A stretch of 64,000 nucleotides of DNA from Hofstenia miamia (taxonomy: Eukaryota > Xenacoelomorpha > Acoela), in contig SCFE01000092.1 of the NCBI GenBank assembly GCA_004352715.1, forward strand, positions 49,078-113,077, in the 5' to 3' direction. This document shows positions 49,206 to 63,832 of the stretch, in pieces. Each line of letters begins with the position of its first letter. Position 1 is the stretch's first letter. The notes beneath the pieces are model-generated. The model made no database searches and had not been told where the DNA came from. It saw nothing but the letters and a program-made list of their open reading frames with translations. Position numbers and translations under genes: made by a program.

Positions 49206-51704
49206 TTCACCTTCCTCCAAATTGTGCTTGCATGGTTGTATTATAGTTGGTCTTTATCAAATGCCATTTGAAATAACATTAATACGTTACTATCCTTTAA
49301 TTACTGGTCTAAGTCTGAAAAATTATTATTTATTAGAATAATTTTCTCTTCTTTTAGGATATGTTAATACCTAAAACCGATGTTGGTTTTCAGGTACAGC
49401 ATAAAAGAAAAGGGCAATGTATTTCGAAAAATGAGAATTTTGCTATTATAACATCCCTTCCTCTATGATTTTCAGCATCAAACAGGCTTAAATCAATTCA
49501 TGCTTAATAATGAAACAGGTCAGGTCTGGTCATGGCTGAAGTGTATGTGAACTAATTTCCTGCTTCTTCCATTTTATGATCATTTAAGAACCATATTGGA
49601 TTCATAAAAAACCTCTTCTCTTTTTCAATTTTAGGTATTTTGAAACTTTTAGAAATGCATCTAAAGCAAATGAATTTGCATTGAACATTGAATTTGAAAA
49701 TTTCAAATTTTTTTTTGATATTATATCTTTTCCAAAAGATTTTGTTTCCATCCATATCTAAAATCAATTTTTGATATTTAGTTATTTTAATGAATATTAT
49801 TTGACTGCTAATATTCAGAAATTTGACTTGGTTATCATAATTCATCATATATGTAATAAATTCAATAAAATTCGTAAATATTTCTTCAATCCTATTGAAT
49901 TTGTTTCTAATTGTTGGATTTCAGTGAGCAATGAAATGGATAATTCAGTATTGTACTTCTTTGAATTTACATAATTTATGCAATTATGTTTATCCTGTTT
50001 ATTTTTTGATTAGACATTAGTTATAACTATCATTTTCACAACAACGCATTCACGAAACTGTTTCGTTATTGAAAGATTTAAATGTCTGGTCATACTTACC
50101 ACTTTTGTCACAATGAAGATCTCTAATCTGAAACATGTTGAGTCCCAATTTCAATTCTTAATGAAGCAACCTATACAGTAAGACTACAAAGGTTCTTGAA
50201 ACAATTTGTTTTAGGGAACAGAATTGACGTGCCATTTTCGTTAGCATCTTTTAATATTTTTTATTATCAATAAAGAGGCAATTCCTACGTGTTTCTATAT
50301 CGGTAATTTCTCAAAAATGACAATATTTTAAATACCTGGAAAAGAAAATTAGTATTCAAATTGATATTTTCGTCTCCTACTTTAAATTAAAAGGTCTTAG
50401 TTTCCTGAATTGATATAAAAACAAATAATATCATTACTCTTAGTTATTTTCAAGTCGCACTAAGTTTTGGACAATTTTTTTAAATTAGAAACTACATTTT
50501 CTATTAATCTCTGTTCAATGAACGGGTTTTGTTGTTGTGAGGTAGAGTGCCTTGAAATTTGCATCAGGTAAAATCCTCGTTCTTGGTTCTTGGAAATTTT
50601 CGGGTTAAATTTTTCAAATGTTTTTTTATTGACATTAAGCAATTTCTTGTCTGATTTGATTTCGAAAGCTCATTTTTCAGAGTTCCTGGATTCTACTACT
50701 ATAATATCGGAATATTGTCATAACGTAAAGTACCTAAGCAAACCAAAAGTTAATTTACACATTTTGCACCATTAATATTTGGAAATTCAAATTTTTTCTG
50801 AAAGATGGCCTCATCAAAAAGTATGATGAGATTGTTTCCATGAGCATATTTATAAAACTGGATATTATACATTAATTATGCTACATATTTCATCATAATT
50901 CATTTGTAAAATTCTGCGAAAATTTTAGATTATTTAAGAACAAATGTTCAAAAACCTTAAACAGAATATAATTAAGCTAAATGGTATATTACTATAGTTG
51001 CAGTGATAGTCAGAATTCAAATTAGCAAATATATCTTAAGAGCAGACTTACTCTCCATTTTCAGTCTAAAGAAAACATCAGTATTTGAAACTTTGGTTTA
51101 CAAATCCGTTGGAAACTGAAACATAATATTCAAAATGCTTTTCCTTATGCAACACGTTTATTTAGTCTCAGGAAACATCACTTTATTTCCATCCACATGA
51201 ACGACACGGTTATATTTTCATTGCTAATTATATTTGTTGAACTACTAACTGAATGAATGAGCATTAACAAAATGATGTTAATTCATTTTATATTTCTAAC
51301 ATATTATATAGTAAACCACTTTCCAAAAAAGTTAATTCCAAATCAGAATGAGGCACCATTTTAGGCAATGTTTCTATCAAATTAAAGAGCTTACCTTTTG
51401 CTTTGTCAGCAAATTATTTGTAGATGTATATTCAATATATCGATTTGGCAAAATGAGATAAAGCTAGCCAACAAGAAGTAGGCATTTAATAATCTTTGCA
51501 ATATAAATTGCAGGATAGCAGGAAGTACATGTCAGAGGAGCTTGATAAAAATAATAGCTTTATAAAAAGCAGAGGGTACAATAATATTAACGTGTATTTT
51601 TCATTCTATCTTACCTTAAATATAAATATATTGTCATGCTTTTGTAATAATTTTTTTCTATTTCAACTAGCAATTTCAAATTTAAAAAAGTGTTTCCTCA
51701 TTTG

Positions 51705-51738
<34 letters not shown>

Positions 51739-53386
51739 NNNNNNNNNNNNNNNNNNNNNNNNNNNNNNNNNNNNNNNNNNNNNNNNNNNNNNNNNNNNNN
51801 NNNNNNNNNNNNNNNNNNNNNNNNNNNNNNNNNNNNNNNNNNNNNNNNNNNNNNNNNNNTATATATATATATATAAATATGTGATTCTTAATTATAGAAT
51901 GAGGTATATATTCTCTAAGACAAAATTACGTAGACTTCATTTGTGAAATCTATATTAATGAGTGAAGTTTCAGATGTTAGGCTTATTCACTCCAATTATA
52001 TTTTTGCAATTCATTTTATTAATGAGAATATTTTTGTCGTTTTACATATTAATAAATGTGACTTGAATATAACTAATTGCAATATTTTGTAGTGTCAATG
52101 ACTAACCACATTAAATTGAATTGATCAATTACGTACATCAATTGTGTATTGGGTGTAGAAGCAAAAGAATGGCAGTTCATAGCAAGAGACGGATGAGCAA
52201 ATATAAGGCGTATACTAAAGAAGCCTTCCTCTAATTAAATTACTTGCTAAGAAGAAGAAAACAAAAAATATTGCAGAAGATTGCTTAAGCCGAGTGTGGC
52301 AAGCTATTGGTGTTATTTAAAAATTCATTTAATGTAATTACAGGCATCCTCAGTATAATGACGTGTGTAATAAACTGTAACAACAGATCCTTTTTGTAAT
52401 AAAGGATAATATTAGGCATGTTAAGTCCAATTGTGGCTTGAATAAATGAATTAGATGCGTTAGTGGGCAATTTATTTTTGATTAATATTTTACATTTTTT
52501 TCATTTTAAGTAATCTTCAATACTTGATTTAATTCATTTTTTCAAATTTCAGAATTATATCAAAACTTTATTCTTGAGACGGAGTAATAATTTGAAATTA
52601 GGTAGAAGAATATTAAAATTGATTAATATTATTAAAATATATTAATCAAGGTCAGCAAAGCTGAAATATTTTTAGAGTAGTAATGCAAACTTCAGTAAAT
52701 CCGTTCTTGAGATTTGGGAGCTATAAACAATTTTGCAAATTCTGTGATTGACACATTTTTTGAAAAAAATTTGTGGCCTCTCAAACAAATAATAAATGAT
52801 GATAAAACATTTTTGAGAACTAAAACAAAGATTATTTCAAGAAAAAATATATCTCACTATAGCTTTTGTAATTATCGAAAAAACAAATTAAAAATTTCGA
52901 AATTTTATGTAAAAACATTTTTAGGCTGTAAAACATTAAAAAATTCTATTGAATAAATAATTCAGGTTATTATATTTACATAATTTTAACTTTTTAATAG
53001 ACATGAATAGGGAAAAGTTTTTACTTCAGGAAGAATTCAATATTTTGGTTTGTAAAAAAGTCTATTGCAAAATTCAAATTACCAAATGCTCAATTACTGA
53101 CCTTCCTTAAATCTCATTTTTTAAACATTCTTAATATTTTTTTAGAAAAATACCTTCCATAGAGTTTCTTAAAAACATCCAATAGGAGGCTTCAGTTTTC
53201 ATTGCTAAAATAAGTTAGTAATGGAGAATGGCAAAAGCGTTCTTCGAGAGAAATGTCATTCTTAATCCATAAGTCCTAACAATTTTAGTTTTAAAAAAAT
53301 AACAAAAAAACATTTATTGACCTGAAATATACAGCAAGCCGTATTTTTTGGCATTTTCTAACACTAAACAGTCTTCCAGTTTATTA

Positions 53387-53388
<2 letters not shown>
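49206..53388. other. Gene-free AT-rich DNA
   Basis: Several 60-100 codon open frames (for example minus 49552-49848, plus 52714-52956) are Lys/Asn/Ile/Phe-rich, lie antisense to one another or isolated, and match no family I recognise. Confidence 0.45.
51708..51876. repeat. (TA)n array containing an assembly gap
   Basis: TA runs flank 121 N (51739-51859). Confidence 0.9.

Positions 53389-53432
<44 letters not shown>
53389..53432. repeat. (TA)n microsatellite
   Basis: Uninterrupted TA run of about 44 bases. Confidence 0.95.
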
Positions 53433-53436
<4 letters not shown>

Positions 53437-55235
53437 TTTCCCCTTTAAATTATCTTTACACTTGCATATTAATAATATATTATTTTGTAACTTATTATTA
53501 TTCATTTAAATATAGGTAATATGAATTTCAAGTTTTTAGATTGAATTCATGTAAAATATATTATGCTTTATAATTACTAAATTATTTAAATACAGGGTTA
53601 GTGATATCAACAATTTGATATTATATCAGCAATGTGCTGAAGACTTCATTATTAATATACGGAAAATTGTAAATTGCATTCAAATAGAATAACAACCTGT
53701 ATCAAGGACTTTTTGGGAAACAATATGTTTTGATAATTGTTTATTTTTTAATTTGCATTTCCTTATATTAGTCGCTCAAACTGGTTAATTGATCAGTATA
53801 TTTTTCCCACGAACAACTGTTCAAAAAGCAAGCTTAGAAATGTAGTATTGTGTGGTGCTATATGCCCTGTTGCGTAAAAAGATTAGTTAATTTTACTTCG
53901 TTTCGCAACACCAGTGGACGTTTAATTACTTCTTCTGCAAGTCGGGTGTTTTATTTGAGCCAATTTCTAAAATTAACTTCCTATTCTAAAATCTTTTTAT
54001 TGCAAAATCCTATAAACATTTGAATTATTAAAATTATGTATATATAAAAAGAGAGATAAATTTATATCCGTCTTACTGGAGCCAGAACGACACACTTCTT
54101 TTAAGAGATGAGCAACTCGGCTAAAAGCTTTTTAGAGTTTCTGAAAACACACCTCCCCCGCTCTCTACAATAACGCAAATTTCATTAACGCGATTTCATT
54201 TAGATGGCCTTGAGAGAGTAATTAGTCCGAAGGGGATAAACACGGCATATTGCTAAAAAATATTTTGAAAACGACAACTATTATCACTATGATGAAAAAT
54301 GGCCTCTATTCAACATGTTTTATATTTAATTATCCCCATTGTTTTAGTTGGCTATCGATCAGTGGTACGTTGTACATTTAGTTGATTAAAAATTGCAGCC
54401 TTGTTTAATCAACAGCGGTATGACAAAACAACTTTTGATAATTGCATTTCCTATGCAATTGAATTTACTAAAAACGTCATTTTATAAATTAAATGCGTTG
54501 TCATTTCTGTATTGAAATACGAATTTTGAGGAAGGTAAGTTTTTCAACTCTTGCTGTAATATTTCTGCCTATCAATCTAAAAATACACAGTCTATAGTCC
54601 TTTTTATATCCACACATTTATTTATAAAAACAATAGAATTTCGCAACTAATTTTTTTACTTCTGAACAATGGCTATAATATTTTCTACAGATGCATTTTT
54701 GTTTACATGTTTACATATTTATAGCATCTATTTACAATTACTTACATAGCTAATTTATGCTACCTGTCCAAACAAAAGATTCTACAGAATTTGATGACTT
54801 GACAATTTTTATGTGGAGCAGTATATGTTTGAATAGTTACATAAAATTACAAAATAATTTTTCTGTATAAAATTTCAGGTGCTAGCAATACTTTTCAAAT
54901 AGAGTTAAAAGTTTTTTTCATAAGGCACATATTAAGGAATTTAGCCTAGAGCCAATAGAAATTCGTTATGAACTGTTTCAGTACTCTATTGTATGTCAAT
55001 AAATATTAATGTAGATTTACTGTAGATATTTCCTGTCTGCATTAAATGGCACAATTTGCATAAAAACCTACACTTTGTTTTTATGAATCAAAATCCACGA
55101 ATATTGATGCAGAGTTCAATGCCATCATTGATATATACCAAACGTTAATTTCTTCAATCTTAGTTGTTTAATTAAGAGCATTGGATAAGCATCTTTACCA
55201 ATATTGTATTTAGCTTTACAACAAAGTTTATTTGA

Positions 55236-55238
<3 letters not shown>

Positions 55239-55266
<28 letters not shown>
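55239..55266. repeat. (TA)n microsatellite
   Basis: Uninterrupted TA run. Confidence 0.95.
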
Positions 55267-55270
<4 letters not shown>

Positions 55271-56405
55271 AGAATTTGCATAATATTCAAAAGATGTAAA
55301 GACCAATTTTTAAACCATTGACCCGTACTGACCTGTAATTATCCCAAATAGCATTTTGTAGAACATTTTAAGTAACTACTTTGTGAAGAAATTATTGCAA
55401 GTCCTAGAGCGATCTTTTATGGAATTGAAATTGCTCAGCTGTGAGTTTGGAGAAAGTAGGCTTACATGCGATCAAGTTCTTAACAAATGAACGCAAATGC
55501 ATATTTTGTATAGAATTTATAAAATTCTCAAGCAATGGCGTACCCCAGCCTCTACACTATCATAAATTTAATAATTTATAATTTTTATACATCTTATTGC
55601 AAAATTTAACAACAAAAAAATTTGAAATTAGCATGAAAATTTTGCAATTTTTACATATTTTTACAAATATGTACACAAAAATTTCAGAAAAATTGATGGA
55701 CAAATTTTGAAGAAATTCTAATAATTTGATATATTTTACATCAAAATTTTTTAGTAAATGGAATTCAATCAATATTGGCAAATCAATATTTGTAAAACTT
55801 TACCAAATAAGTTCATGAAATATTCACAAATAACACATTTTGCATACTAAATTTACGTTTCTATATTTTCCAAAGCGAATTTACTAATAGAAGCTTATTT
55901 AATTGTACCCCTAAGCAGAGGCAAGGGAGGAAAACCAAATGCCTGATTCAAATATCAATAAGAAGTTTGAGTTCACTGAAAAAATTAACAATTGTGTGAA
56001 AAATCAGGCATATATGTCAAATAATCACAAAAATATTTGTTATGAGCTATGATTTGTGTTCGGGGAAATTTTTGGTCATTAATGTATTGAGCGGCTCTAT
56101 GCTGAATATAAAAACCCTCAAGCCTATTGCATACTTATCTTATTGCTATTTTGACTACAAAAATATAGATGCATAAAAAATCAAATCCATTCTACTTCTA
56201 CGACAATCTAATGTTCTGTAGTGATTTGTTCAAATATAGAACTAGAATTTAGTATAGTTCTCAAATTTTAGCCTGGAAATAATTTGAAATTCTTCGTTGT
56301 GCTTGAAGGCTTCATATAATATATCAACACAAAATATTACTTGTTTAGCAATAAACGACCTATCATTATATATAATACGAAATTACTGCTTTCACAATTT
56401 TACAC

Positions 56406-56671
56406 ACATATATATATATATATATATATATNNNNNNNNNNNNNNNNNNNNNNNNNNNNNNNNNNNNNNNNNNNNNNNNNNNNNNNNNNNNNNNNNNNNN
56501 NNNNNNNNNNNNNNNNNNNNNNNNNNNNNNNNNNNNNNNNNNNNNNNNNNNNNNNNNNNNNNNNNNNNNNNNNNNNNNNNNNNNNNNNNNNNNNNNNNNN
56601 NNNNNNNNNNNNNNNNNNNNNNNNNNNNNNNNNNNNNNNNNNNNNNNNNNNTATATATATATATATATATA
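56406..56671. repeat. (TA)n array containing an assembly gap
   Basis: TA runs flank 220 N (56432-56651). Confidence 0.9.
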
Positions 56672-59600
56672 GCACGAAATACTTTGGTGATGTGCATATT
56701 CGATGCTAAATATAAACTCTTATTTAGTTCCAATTTAAATGTAATATGCAGGAAATTTTTTTTGCTCGAGATTTTCTTCAATTATTTTCATTACTTAAAT
56801 ATATAGACCAAAAATGAACCTAGTTCTATTGTATCTAGCTGCCTTTGGCTTTCGAGTTTTCAAAGATTGCATTCTATGTGTTTTTAAATCTAGTATCCTG
56901 CTTGCACTTTCAATTAAATATATATTCAATATAGAAGCAAAATTATATATCAACTTTATATTGTTCATTTTCAGTTGAAACAATTTGAAGAAAAATGGTT
57001 CCTATTAATCCGTGTAAGTTAATTTCGACTAAATCGCCAAAAATGATCACACAATTCTTAAATGGCAAATAGAAATAATTGATATTTCATGGGTAATATC
57101 TGTATATTGAAATATGAAACTCCGCGAATAGCTTAATGGCTGTAGCCTTAACTAATCATATATTTTGAGCACTTATTATATTGATTTTATGCAAAGAGGG
57201 GGCCAATCAGAATCCGTTATAAATAATACTCCATTCTTAAAGTATATTTGACGAAGGTGCACATTGACGAAATGTAGCTGAGGTGTTCAATGATAAACGC
57301 AATTCGTGAATTGAGTATCTTCGGTAAATTTTAATCAATTAGAGATGTAGCTTTGCAAGTGAGTTCAACTAAAGTGAATTACTATCCACTTGCCTTAGGC
57401 TATTTCAAAAAGTTATGACTCCAAACTTACGCAAGTGAATGTCAACGTAAGAACATTGAAGTGTCTACAATCAAAATCATTTTAAAGTATTACATTTATA
57501 TTTGCTTAAATTAAATTCTCTATTGAAAATGCCTTACTTTTTGAAGCAGTAGAATTTTAAAAAATAACAAACTGATGTATGTAGATATAATGACTAAATA
57601 CATAATTGTGCTGTATTGATGCCGATGTACAATAATGATGAGTACAGAAGACGGTTAGGTATACCAAACATTTAATATAAAAACGTATTTTGCAATTTTT
57701 ATATATTAAAATGTAGCATAAGAAAATGTATTAGAAAAATTCTAATTAATGTAATGAAGATGCATGTTTTGCTCACCCATGAATAATAAGATTGCCTAGG
57801 ATGTCGGAACTCGTACATATGCAAATGTGATAAAAGAGTTTCTTGGTTTTATTAATTGAGCTAGATGTCTCACGAAAAGGTCGCCAATAGAGTGGCCACT
57901 TGGCAGAGGCTTCACTTTTTCTCTGTGAATGATTGGTCCATTTTACTATTTTTTCGTAATTTCTTTTTTCTCCATTTCTATTGTTATCATTCCTAAGACA
58001 TATTTATTTTATAATATTTTCATTTGCATTTTATAAAAATATCATTTTCCTTTCCTTTTTTTGCAATTGTGGCCCCCTCATTCTAAATTGTTATCTGCCG
58101 TTCCTGCTACTAATTTGGTGACATTATTAACTTACATTTTTGTTAAAGCAAAATTTGTACTTAAATACCCTGCTGTACCTCGACATTAAACTGTAAAAAA
58201 TATAAGTAATTACAATAATCCATCTTATACTTAACTTCATTTACAATTAACAAACATAAAATGAATCCATTTTAATTATAAAATAAATTCATAAACTTAT
58301 AGAACATTATAAATTCCGCTAAATTCTCATAGAAAATTCCAAAGTGAGTGCATGATCTGTCACTATTATAGTAATCGAAGTTTACTGTCTTGTTCTACTT
58401 TAAGTCAAATAAGTAACAGCATGGTAGTGTATTCGAAAATTGATTATCAATGAAAGAAAGCTCATTAATTATAAAAACGGTTCATCTTTATAAACCTAAA
58501 CTTATTAATAAATTATAGTAAATAAATTCTTATCATACAATATTGTCATAACTTAAATTACCTCACTGCAGTACAGTACTCTTGATACGTTTGCAAAAAG
58601 CATACATCATATAATGATTAAAAATATATTATTGATGCAATTTTCATTTAGAGTAAGGTCTTACTTATAAGATAACTTGTTTACTTCCCGTGCCCTTATT
58701 TAGGGTTAACACAAGAAATAAATTTATGTCTAAATATTTTAGATAGAACAAAAAATTTAAATTCACAAGAGAACAGATTTCCATGCATTTTTGTCAGTTA
58801 AATTTGTAAAAAATACTAAACATGGATGGTCAGATTGAAACTTTTCGGTGGTGTTAATTGAGATATTTTTCAATTGGATATAGAATTTTTTTTAGAAAAT
58901 ATGCATTCGCGATTGAAAAATTACACTTGATGAAAAAATATATTGTAAGTTATAAAGATTTATAGCAAAGCAAATATTTATCTATGGTGCTGCCAAAATT
59001 GTAAAAAAAATTAACATCCAGACAATCCCTTCAAAAATTGTTGCTATAAATAATGTACAAAAGTGTTTGGAGTATTTTCATATGAATCTTTTGTCTAATT
59101 GGTTATCTTAATGTATGTCAAAGCAATGAGATAGAGTGTCTTCAGACATATCTTCACCTCCCCCAAAAACTACCTAGTATATTTCAACATTAAATGGTAG
59201 TAAGATACAGCCTGAAAATCATTTTTATTATCAAATTACATTGCCTCAAATCTCATTTCTTCTATCTCTCCGTTCATCTAAAATATGACTGATTAATTTG
59301 ACTTTAATTACTCTTTTTCTCAAGATCTCTGAAGAAGAGCCAACTGTTTAAGTATACCCACTAAAATTTAAGCATGTCCAGTGGTAGTGGCAGTGAAAAC
59401 ATAGCACTAAAGGCTACACGAGTGTTTGTTGTTCAAATTCTAGAGAAATTACTTCGAAAAGTACATGTAATAGATAAATTCATAAAATTACCTCTAATTT
59501 CAAGTGGGAAAAAAATATTACAGAATTTCCATGTTTGATGAGATTTCTATTCTATCGGACTGATTTGTTCTGCGTTACTACTCTTTTCTATTTTTGTTTT

Positions 59601-61251
59601 ATTTTAGTTTGAAGAAAACAAAGTGCTTTTAAGAGCAGTAGAGACAAAGTGGCGAGGATTCAATAATTTATAAATCAGCTCGCTTTTCAACAGAAATATT
59701 GTTTTGTCAACCTAATGGGACCGAAATCAGCCTTATTTTGCGAATATTTAACAGTACATGTAAACATTAATTTTAAAAACAGATTAAATTAATAATTAAA
59801 TAGTCAAATAGTCTGAGTAGAATTCGACTCCAGATTTCATTGTGATATGCATGCAGAAACACACTAATATAATTTTCCTTTATTCATATTATTGAAAACC
59901 AATTTACATACTTGCGGGTGAAAATAAAATATGATCATTTTTGTACTTAAAAAACAAATGTTTTTGTAAAGTCCTTTATTTCTAGAAAAATGTCAAATGA
60001 AAATTTGTTGCTAATTGGTAAATTCTTCTCTTGATTTTAACCAAAGAAGAATATTTTCTTAAATTGTGCCAATCAAGTCAATTCAAATGGGTGCTTATAT
60101 ATAATAACAACTACGAATTTCTATACTTTCTGTGTTATTTGCCACATAATATTGTCAAGTCACTAAAATTTCGTTTGTTTTGATTTGTGATTTCACTAAT
60201 GAGGCTAAGATGCATGAAGCTCTAAAAAGCGAGTTAGAGCTTTTTTGGCATTTTATGATTATTCTTCACTTGTATATGTTTGTATTATTATTCTAAATTA
60301 TTTTAAAACAAGAGGTGACTTTAAGTCTTGCAAGCGGTAAGTTCAAAAGAGTTTCTGTTTATAGTTGCCTTGAAATTTAATTTCAACAGAGCAATAATTC
60401 ATTAATTAAATGAAATGAATATGAAATTTTTCTATTGCATTTGTAATCAAAGCATGTTAATTATTAATAATTAACGCAGAAATCTTTAATCTTAGACAAA
60501 TATCTTCATGAAATTTTCAATAAGTTTCATAGTCATATGGTTTTTGCAAATATTTAAGAAAAAATTTCTCTGTTTTTAACATATATAAATATCTTTGAAT
60601 GAGCTTTAATATTTGTTTTATTACTAACATATAATCTGCTCTGAAAATTTTAATTAACAATTTTTAAAGTCTAACGATTTCTTGGAATGCGGCAAAAGCC
60701 AAATAGTTCTAAGATAGCATTGGTATATTTACTAAGTCGGAGATACTGGATTTTCCTAGACAAGTTCTAGTAGTCATAATTCTTAATAGGTTTATAACAT
60801 TTATAATTTTGTTTAAGCGAGAACTAACTTAACGGGGTCTCAGTTATACCTTAAATTGAAGGATGTATAATTTTAAGGAAACCACTTACTAGCCACATTA
60901 CACTTCGAAAAATAATTAGCACTGTTATATATGTTTCAAATATATAATATTTGTTATTTAAAAATAATTGAAATTTGTTTGCTTAAATTTTCGAACTCAT
61001 GCAGGATTATCAAATCATTACAATTAATATATATCTGATAAAATATTGTTAACTCCAGGTATAATATTCTGTAACCCGTATGATATTTTGTTGAAGAATT
61101 TATTAAAAATCATTAATTTTCTGTTTCTGTGTATCAATAACTAGATTCACAACATCATTTAGCGTTCGTATCAAACTTTATTAAAAAATTGGTTAGACAA
61201 CCTCTACCACAAAGTGGCACTAAATAATGCATATAGGCATACATTTGGATT

Positions 61252-61253
<2 letters not shown>

Positions 61254-61287
<34 letters not shown>
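61254..61287. repeat. (TA)n microsatellite
   Basis: Uninterrupted TA run. Confidence 0.95.
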
Positions 61288-61290
<3 letters not shown>

Positions 61291-63790
61291 GTATTCAGAA
61301 TATATATATGTATTCATATACAGAAATGTACATTTCTCTGAAAATAGTATATATTGTATATGATTATTTTTTTAATATTTCTTCTATACGACTAGACCAT
61401 AGCTTTATAACATATTATCTGCATCAGTTTTTGTTTGTTTTGAAAGTCCTAACCACATATTTTTAGGGTCATTTGGATTTTCATAATATGTTTAGGGGAA
61501 CAACATGCATATTTTAGTATTATCTAATAAACTTGAAGTATTAACAGTAGGTTTTAGCAAGTTTTATCGGACGACCAAGATTGGAGTTGATATTATTTCA
61601 TGAATTTGACGTTGTCTTTTTCTTTTGATATCTTAATAAATGATTTGTGAATATTTATAGTTGTAATAACTTTGCTAAATATCTAAACATCATTTTTCAG
61701 GTCTGAAGTAAGACTTAAAATTTTTATTATTTTTATTCTGAAATATTATATATTGTAAAATATATTTAATGTAATTTGTGTAAGATTTTGTCCTTCTATG
61801 TGCATTATTTTTAAAAACATTGATATTTTTATCAAAAAAAATGAATGGGAAGTAAAAACAAAATTCTTAAAATAGAAGTGATGCTAAGAATTTCAAGTTT
61901 GTGGAAAGTTTTTATTGTATTAATTAGGCTTCATTCAAAATTAAATTTCGCCACAATCTTTCAAATAGTGTGTTTAATATCTCTAAGTAGTTGGCATTAT
62001 AGTATATAAATAATTAGTTTGACAAACATTCCAAATTTACCCATTCAAGACGCGGCTAAATTACTTGTTATTGATTTCGTTTTGTTTTGTAATGTAATTA
62101 GAAATATTTAAGAAGATTCGACAGACAAATTGGAAGCGAAAAAATTGAAGACATTGTATTTTTGTAAAATATCATAGCTTTTAGCAGGACATTATTTTGC
62201 ACAATAAAGTGGTTTCATCAAAAATAAAGAGTTTCATTAGTACAAATAAAAGTATTTTGCTTTCTTAGCCAAGCGTGACAATATTTCCATTTGCATGCCA
62301 CGCATCAGAGAGCATTTTTAGCAGTCATTTGACATACATTATTTTGACTAAATGGAAACACAAAGTAATTAAGCATTTAGGAAGCCTTCTACTTCTTATA
62401 AAAACTACCGGCCAATGTGTTGTTGCTCGGGAAATATGATTAGTTCTACATAAATAGCTCACGTTTGCATTAATTTTTCATTAATGTGCTTTTTAATTAT
62501 AATTTTCTAATTTTTAAAAAACAGCTATTCTACCTGTCAAGTTAACCGTTATATTTAAGAACTACTGGTCAATGTCACGTCATAATATATTGAAGACTTG
62601 AAAATCACCATAAACTAATGGCATTGTGACATGATTATTGCTCAATTACTTGTAAAACAAATATATTATCTTCAATAAATTATAAAGTATATATGTCCTA
62701 ATAAAGAAGTATCATGGGAACAGAGTTAGACCTCTTGCAAAACGTAGCAAATAATGATAGGCCAGTACGGCACTTGTACAAAACTTTAGCTGCGACTTGG
62801 GAATTGCTGAAAAACAAACTTTCAGCAAGTGTACATAAAATTCAAGGTTACTAAAACTCTTCGAGCTGTATTTGGATAAGTTCATGATAATTAGGATTTA
62901 AAGCTAAATGTTGTTCTTTTTTTCAATGGCAAAGTAAAATAACAAATATTGATTCAATTTGCACTAATAATTGATTTTCTGCCATTTCCAAATTATATTG
63001 TTGTAAAATTTAAATGTTTATGTTTTAGACAGTAACGTAGACAAAAAAATAAACCTGTTTTTATAACACCAATCTTTAAATGATAAATATTTTTAAAGTT
63101 TTCTCATATGGTTCTTTACCACGCACCTATTATAAATCATTTCTAGTGCACGTATTTATAAAATATTTTATCTATTGTTAATAATTGCTTATTATTTTAC
63201 ATTAAAATAATTTTTCGTAAATGGTAATGAATATTAAATTTAGATTTTTCATGAAAGTTTGAGTCATACTCAACTGTGCTTAGCAAAGAATTATGCACTT
63301 GGGGAATTACGGGCAATTATTACTTTATTCTAAAGGCTTACGAACAATGAACACATTCAAACCCTTCGTTTTTTAACAATGAAATGTCTAGTTCAGAAGC
63401 TAAATTAATATACCCATTGAAATTTTAATGAAAAAATAAATCAATATTTTAAAAGAAATTTTCAATATTTTTAATAAGATAACAAATAGCAGAAAATTAT
63501 TTTATGTCCAATAAATACTTTCGTAGGTTTTTTCTACGTAATTTGATTTAAGAATATAAGTAAGTATATTTGCTTTCATCAAGGCCATAGTCTATCTCAT
63601 TGTTGTTTTTGTCAAAACAGTCCTGCTTTTAATTAAAGTTCGCAGAAATTACCCTAAAGTCAGTTGTAATACAAATTGAATTATAGAAAATAATTTCACT
63701 GAGTACTGGCAATTTCCCACGATCTAATTTTTCTAATTACATTGCGTTTATCATTAGTAAAAATAAAGATTATACCGAAATTGAACAACA

Positions 63791-63797
<7 letters not shown>

Positions 63798-63829
<32 letters not shown>
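63798..63829. repeat. (TA)n microsatellite
   Basis: TA run directly abutting less AT-rich sequence that starts TGTGACATCAG. Confidence 0.95.

Positions 63830-63832
<3 letters not shown>

Larger units (their letters stand above)
53433..63829. other. Gene-free AT-rich DNA
   Basis: No coding exon or RNA gene could be supported. Patches at about 54060-54270 and 62250-62460 are less AT-rich and non-repetitive. The stretch is punctuated by TA arrays. Confidence 0.45.

Noticed and set aside
49552-49974. Overlapping sense/antisense frames of 67-98 codons
   Set aside because: Composition is typical of AT-rich chance frames and no motif or splice context supports either strand.
57118-57165. tRNA-like A box (TAGCTTAATGG)
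   Set aside because: No B box or foldable cloverleaf follows; likely chance.
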